A program made the translations under genes and the position numbers. Shown piece by piece: positions 58,016 through 64,000 of a DNA stretch of 64,000 bases. The stretch spans positions 13,138,275-13,202,274 of the forward strand of contig NC_134032.1 in NCBI RefSeq assembly GCF_964204645.1, given 5' to 3'. A model generated the notes under the pieces. It ran no database searches. It was not told the DNA's origin and saw only the letters and a program-made list of their open reading frames with translations. Source of the DNA: Tubulanus polymorphus (Eukaryota > Nemertea > Palaeonemertea > Tubulaniformes > Tubulanidae). Position 1 is the stretch's first letter; each line of letters begins with the position of its first letter.

Positions 58016-58057
58016 CCACAACGTTTCGGCCGTTGACTAACAGCCATCATCAGGTGG
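58016..58057 (-). ncRNA. Type I hammerhead ribozyme motif, unit B
   Basis: As in unit A, but stem II is fully paired (ggctgtt with aacggcc, allowing one G-U). CTGATGA, GAAA and the ACGT stem III are all present, so this copy is the better candidate for activity. Confidence 0.78.
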
Positions 58058-58367
58058 AATGACCAGAAAAACAAGTTACAAAGCATATAAACTCACAGGA
58101 TCTAAAATAGAAGCAGTGTGTCAAAACTAAAGATAAACAGACCAAACAATAAAACATCAAGGGGTACCGTGGAAACCACAGCAATTCTAAACAAACTAAA
58201 GAGTAAAAACAAATTATGTAACTAAGTGAAGTGGACTGAAGAGGGTGGCGATAACAGAGTGACATCCACCCAAATCTAATAAAGAGTTGATGTGTCTGGA
58301 TAATAATTGGTTATGTGGAGAAAAACCAGTATAAAATCCAAAACATTTTCATTTTCATCATCTAACT

Positions 58368-58727
58368 TTATTTTAATTTTATTAAACTCTCACTTTTTAT
58401 GAATCTAACTGAAAATGTATCTTCACTTCTAATTTTTATTCGTGCTTTTCTACTAATATCTTGCGCTAATGTTTCTAAATTATATAATCCTGGTGTTAGC
58501 ATAAGATGGACCCATTTATGATTACTTTTATTAAAAATTAAAAAGGCTCTATGATCATCAGTTTTATCTGATACATTATAAAAAGAGTTACATAAACTTT
58601 CATTTACTAATTCTAAATCTACACAATTTTTAAATTCTCTATCTAATTGTACTAGTAAATTATGTGATTTTGAATTTGTGAGTTTTCTGGAATAAACAAA
58701 TATTCTATATTCTTTTAATTCAATCAT
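58368..58727 (-). pseudogene. Penton-like minor capsid fragment, unit B
   Basis: Same N-terminal capsid fragment as unit A, shortened by a one-base deletion (ttattaaactctc against ttattagaactctc). Confidence 0.6.
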
Positions 58728-58765
58728 TATTCATTACACAAAAAATTACCTCGAACCACTAAAAA

Positions 58766-61700
58766 TTAATTTTAATAAAATTTTTCCTAAATAAATGGAA
58801 GATTGTGTTGTGCCAAACTGTAGACATTCCGAAGAATTATTCAATAAACATATCCTGTATTCGTAAATGTCGTTTGTATCAGTGTCAGCGTCTTGGTCTA
58901 ACCACTCATTTCGGGGAAGTTCCGGACCAACTAAATAAGTTAAGGTTGGAGCCAAAATAATGGAAAATCTTCTCTCAAGTAAGTGACGGACTCGAAACGG
59001 TAAATCGTATTCGGGGGCACCCGTACGAATTCCACTGTTTTGGCGATTTCAGATTCGGCCAAAATATTGATCAACGTATGAAAGATTCTTGCATATGATT
59101 AACGACGCGAACATACACATACATTTCAATTTTCCAATTTCGTTCCGGAGCTGGGAAAATAATCAGTGCGAGTCGTCACTCAATAGAAAGAATTCGACTA
59201 CGCATTACGTGCTTACCTCATTATAAGCTTATGTGGTAAATAAAGTTGATCCAAACTTTCATTTCAAATAATTTGAATTAAACGGATTCTATATCTACGT
59301 TGGCTAAATATCCATTCGATGGATGTAGCCTAGCTCTAGTGTCGATGAATCCCATGACGGGGTAAGTTCTACAAGACAAAATCTAAACTGAGCTAAAATC
59401 TCGAATGTGAACCATACAATCGAATAGAATCGTTTATTTCTCACTAAGCAAACTTGGCACATGTAGAAGATACAAGAATCGATACGATAGAAATTTATCA
59501 TTTACAAAACTTTAAAAACAAACGAAAATGAAAAATAGGATAGAATTGATAACAGAGATAATATACGTATATGTACTTCAGTAATTTGAGGCCAACATTA
59601 ACACATCTAGCGAGTTAAGCGGTTATTAGGATATCACTATTTGCAGCATTAAGTAATTAGATAGTGTCAGGTCTATTATGAACCTCTCGCCCCTGAAAGT
59701 ATATATGGAATCGAAACGAAACGACTGTTGACACATTGTTTTATATCATTAATACATGTTACCTTCATATTTTTCTACTCGTAACCGAAGGTCAATATCA
59801 TTGACGTGCAAACGGAAACCGATATTACAGCAGCAATTAGCTTGTACTTATAATATAAAATGTGAGTGCGAAAAAAAGTACAACGTTTCAAATTTCGAAA
59901 GCACTCGACATTACATTATAGTCTCTATACGTAAACGGGAAGCAATTGACACTTTTTTCGCGATCTTTCATATGCGTGCAAAAGTAAATAGAATAAATGC
60001 TGAATAAACTTCAAAGAAAATAGATGGATCGGAAATGTACGGTTAACAGATTTTGTTGTTAAATCTACAATATTGTTGGTCTTTTACATACACTCCCAGG
60101 CGGGCCAATGTGCGTTTAACCTACGAGCAATCATCTCAACCTAGGATAATTCAGATGGTTCAGATATTTGCTCGTAGGTTTAACTAATGACGCATTGTTT
60201 GAATGAATTCCCAGTGTAGGAGGACTGTGTGGGCCTGTTTGATTTTTGATGTACCTGTTCAGGTGTTCAGATACGTCGTTCCACAAGGCATAACGCATCA
60301 GTTTCATCAGAGTTTTGTTCTATATAAAAAACAATCCAACTTAATCAAATAATCTGCACAGTCACCCGAGTTATACATGCTGAATAAACACTGGGGATTT
60401 TAATAAATTCGAGTCCCAATGTAGCATATGAAAAAACAACTTTTTTTGAATACATCTCTGTAGATGGAAACGAGAAATATTTCAGAAACATCGGGAAAAC
60501 TGCATTTTATAGTCGAAAACTGAAATAACAACCTTAAGTTTCGCCCCCGAGAATCGACCATCGCTGATAACATACCTGTAACGCTGCGGACATCGTGTAG
60601 GACACTACTCGTATAGTGTTACAACTGCAAGGAATCTGTTTCCTTAATAATAATGACTCATAGCATCGAGTATAGTTAAATATGATACAATATAATAGAT
60701 AATACAAAATTTCATTCGCGAAATAGTGAGGTCCTAGATGGATTTCAATGTTGGGACTAGGGCTCGTTGCAGAATTAAGCATATCCAACGCTAGGTTGAT
60801 GTTACGGTGGCGCCTGGTCATTGCTCCGCGTTGCGTTCTATCGCTGATTGAAAAGTCTATAAAGCTGTCACACGTGATACCTGAAATACGTCGATCACTC
60901 GTTGTTTACTGCAGTTCTTAGTGAATGTGAATGTTTTTTCATCGTTAAGATTACGAATCAGGTAAGCCGAAATGCGCTGACGGGGCCCATTTTACCCGAA
61001 AGACTTAACAGTTTTTATAGATCTTTTAAAGTATGTGGTCGTGAACTTTGAAATGCCTTCCACTGATTTGAAATGATAGAAAATTCGACGGTTTTTAAAT
61101 TGATACCATGTCTATAGGTCTAAATGATTAGTAAAGAATAAATAGTTTCAAGTCGGAAATAGGTGTAGGTCTCGCGTTTGACAGTCGAGATTATACTTGG
61201 TACTTTGGAACTCATTTTATAATTTACATTCAAAGTATATTGAAAATTCGGCTCTTCGCTCACAGTCGGAGTTGTAGAAAATCTCGAAGTCACATAAACA
61301 TCGCACCACTTATTGTGATTTATGGTACCAATAAAACCAAAATGAGACATCTTGATTCGAGAAAATAATGTTCACTAATTATTCAATATTTCTCATTCTT
61401 TTTATTTCATTGACTTCGATTACAAATCTACCACACCTGCCGGGAAAGAAACAGGGGGTTTGGTTTTGAAATCGAAAATCGAAAGTCGAGTACAGATTAA
61501 GTTGGATGATCGGTCCAATTTACTTGGAAATTTTGGTACCGGTACAATCTTCTAAGCAGCCTGAACCGGCAAGCGACTGATTAGCGTTATATGTCTTGTT
61601 CATGATACATGTATTTCAGTTATTATGTGAACGTAATTCCGAATGCCTTGTTATTTTCTATATCGAAAATAAAACCAACTTCTGTTCTTAAAAACGATCA

Positions 61701-63366
61701 ATTTGACACCGACCGGCAGCCATCTCTCGATTATTCATTATTGATTAACATTATTTTACCGTTGCGTTCATACAATGCGATATATAGGTACGTTACATGC
61801 AAGTTTGCGCTGTTACATTTGCCAATAACGGATAACATGAAATGTAAGAACAAGCCAGCGAGTATGGTACGAATAAAGCCGGTGCTTGTGCCGGTGCAAG
61901 AGTTATATAAGAAAAAAAAAAGAAAAACTTAGAGGAAGTAATGAAACATATTATGTTAAAATACAATGACAGCATCTATCTATATCTTAAAGTGAGTAGT
62001 AAGTTCGACGGTTCTTAATCAAAGAGAAATGATTTGATGAAGAGCCATATATCGAATAAAGAAATAAAGAAATATCCATGTTGAATGACATAGAATGTTC
62101 GATCAAATTAGTAGACGGCTAAAAGTAACTTTCAGATTTAAGATGAAAGGGATATGCATTTCAAATACCATAGGACCTTGAATTTCAAGACTGTATTTTC
62201 TTGATTAACGCTGTATCGTTCTGGAATTATGTTTGAATTTTTTTAATCTAGTTTCTCGGACCAATGCCCAAGGCGCCTATCTTTGGAACTTTATTCTATG
62301 TAAGAACATCGACAGGTTTTGCGAATAACCTGGCTTATTCATAAAGTTAGCAACTGTGTTTAGGCTGGGATTGGTGGATATTTCACTTCTTTCTCTGTTG
62401 TAAAAGGGACATATACATAGAACATGGTTATGACCGCGGCATTTCACTCTCAAAGAGCCAGTATCAACAACAATTTAATTGATACTGACAGCTTTAAGTG
62501 GTCAAACTCACACTGAGCATCGCTGCTTAGCTGGACCCCAGCTGCTTGTTACTATGGTTACAGGCAAGAGTGAATAAAGAGCAAAACTTTTCCACACTTA
62601 ATCCAAGAAAATGAAGTAATAAGCAATGAAAATTCAGTTTTGAAGTCTTGTTGCATTCAAGAGTGAATATTTTCGCTGGATGCTGAAGTCAGTGTTTACA
62701 TTATGAAGTGTCAAAACCAATTTCCAAGTTGAAAGATTATATTTAGACGGTGTTTCAAGCAAAACAACAGCACTCGACTTATGAGATGATTCCAGATTAT
62801 ATATGCTCACACTCTGAGGAGTTTATAGATGTACAAAATCAATCAGATTGAATTTGCCACATGACATGATTATTCCCAAAATGAAACTAAAAAATTCAAG
62901 AAAGGATTTTGTAAATTATAAAAATTGGAATTTTATATCCTTTAATGAATGGCCAGGATGGTATGTTATTCACTCTTGAATGCAGTAGTCGCTTGACCTC
63001 AATTTCTCGTAAGGCTGAGTGATAGAAACCACAGGGATCCCGATATGTTAGTGTAACAACTCTTTGATGCGCCGCGGTCATAACTACTGGGATAGACTTT
63101 ACACGCAGATCAATGATAATGTACCGTCTTCCTAGAGATTTACGAAAAAGTACACTCATTTTAGACGGTTGCCGACCTAACTCAGGTTACGATTCGTTAT
63201 AACGACTGGAGCATTATCAGAACGCATAAAAACACTGGCCATTTATTCTCCTCATTTCGTTATTCTCCTTATTATCGAGGTGATGAAAATCAGCAGAATT
63301 GTAATGTACTCTAATTAACGAAATAACTGCGCTCCTTCAGATATAAACTCTATCAGACGTCACAGT
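58766..63366. other. Non-coding part of unit B
   Basis: Mirrors 48290-52900. Contains the LINE fragment near 62280-62465; no supported gene. Confidence 0.4.
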
Positions 63367-63582
63367 TTGGATGCAATGTACACGTTTGTACGAAGTGAGG
63401 TAATATCGAATTTACGCCTCAATGCCACCCGACGCTTAACTGGCCCTTTTAATCTCGACGACTTATGTATCGAACTTGTTGATAGCTTCGAACGCGATGC
63501 GTGTGACACGAGGGTACTCGACATTGTGTTGCGCGATGGTAGGGTAACGAATATCAATCATTTAGCTTTCGTTTTTACATAA
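63367..63582 (+). other. Unassigned short ORF upstream of the unit C FkbM gene
   Basis: 71 aa, GC-richer than its surroundings, with codon use like the FkbM exons (SEVISNLRLNATRRLTGPF). The matching stretch before unit B (about 52914-53114) carries a one-base frameshift. It may be a relic exon; function unknown. Confidence 0.35.
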
Positions 63583-63710
63583 AGGTAGATGTACCGAACG
63601 TATTTCGTATTGGAATGAAACTGGGTGAAGGACGGAGAGGCCGATGTATAAACTGGGCTATTAATGTTACATCCCGTCACGAGAAGCGAGGTATAAACCT
63701 TTATAGTCAT

Positions 63711-64000
63711 ATGTTTGATTTCTTTTTCATTTTCTTTTATCCAACAGGTGAACAAAGAATAATGACCGATTGTCAAAGATCTCCGCTGAAAATCTGCACT
63801 ATAGTTGTCAGTATTTTAGCAGTAGGTTCTTTGCTGTTTTCCTACACGCAATTCGAGATTTCTAATTTGACTAAGCATAATTCGCTAGCTGGAGTAGTCT
63901 ATAAATACATTACGGTAAGATCAAATGCGCTAATGGTCTATCCACTGGACGTCAAAGAACCGGACTCGCCGGAAATACCGTGTACAATGCGAAAAACCAA
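63711..64000 (+). repeat. Tandem segmental duplication, unit C (start only)
   Basis: Begins like unit B; the window ends inside the first FkbM domain. Confidence 0.9.
63762..64000 (+). CDS. Double-FkbM gene, unit C, 5' part
   Basis: ATG after a ccaacag acceptor at 63741-63747. The visible 79 codons differ from unit B by only a couple of silent changes (and by aacaaagaat in place of aacgaat before the ATG). The gene continues past the window. Confidence 0.88.
   Translation, partial: MTDCQRSPLKICTIVVSILAVGSLLFSYTQFEISNLTKHNSLAGVVYKYITVRSNALMVYPLDVKEPDSPEIPCTMRKT

Larger units (their letters stand above)
55675..58765. mobile_element. Degraded Polinton/Maverick-like element, unit B
   Basis: The same remnant as at 45200-48290, with SSB-like ORF 55690-56016 (+), overlapping small ORFs 56494-56110 (-), unknown ORF 56982-56578 (-), ATPase with the same two stops (about 57804-57112, -), integrase fragment, Penelope-like fragment and a penton-like fragment. 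The shared lesions show that it was copied after decay. Confidence 0.75.
53244..63710 (+). repeat. Tandem segmental duplication, unit B (about 10.47 kb)
   Basis: Same content and order as unit A. Differences are scattered substitutions and small indels (for example an extra 20-odd bp near 60237). Confidence 0.93.

Overview
This is nuclear DNA from an animal. It has GT-AG introns, single-exon 7TM receptors, multi-finger C2H2 genes, AT-rich intergenic DNA and dense small DNA transposons, minisatellites and retroelement scraps. The gene set (FMRFamide-receptor-like GPCRs, PAN/Apple secreted protein, type II membrane FkbM methyltransferases, arsenite methyltransferase, ADHFE1) suggests a marine invertebrate, probably a spiralian such as a mollusc, annelid or brachiopod. 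The species cannot be fixed from the sequence alone.

Layout. 0-7 kb: a 20-bp minisatellite, a nested MITE pair, an intronless GPCR (1779-2891, +), scattered MITEs and a 28-bp minisatellite. 7-15.7 kb: a six-exon minus-strand C2H2 gene (19 fingers, about 1,192 aa). Its stop codon lies inside the 28-bp minisatellite, and its introns hold a 1.5-kb minisatellite and several MITEs. 15.7-19 kb: no gene; a 400-bp foldback and a satellite with Pol III B-box-like units. 19.2-20.1 kb: a second intronless GPCR (-). 21.4-28.7 kb: a complete 13-exon ADHFE1 (hydroxyacid-oxoacid transhydrogenase, -), with every exon phase closing. 31.35-34.9 kb: a complete 8-exon AS3MT (arsenite methyltransferase, -), also phase-consistent. 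36.8-39.1 kb: a PAN-domain secreted protein (+), with one exon probably unseen.

42.76-64 kb: a tandem array with a period of about 10.47 kb; two full units plus the start of a third. Each unit encodes a type II membrane protein with two FkbM methyltransferase domains. Each full unit also carries a decayed Polinton/Maverick-type virus-like element (SSB-like ORF, packaging ATPase with two in-frame stops, integrase fragment, penton-like capsid fragment). That element is split by a Penelope-like/retrozyme fragment with a type I hammerhead ribozyme motif. An older, diverged copy of the unit's downstream half lies at 39.2-40.65 kb, behind the PAN gene.

The single-copy enzymes look functional and unrelated to each other: ADHFE1 is mitochondrial and AS3MT cytosolic. 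The most unusual parts are the FkbM array with signs of gene conversion between domains, and the ribozyme-in-Polinton nest that was copied along with it. Exon boundaries were placed by eye from splice consensus, reading-frame closure and recalled family sequence; no search was run.
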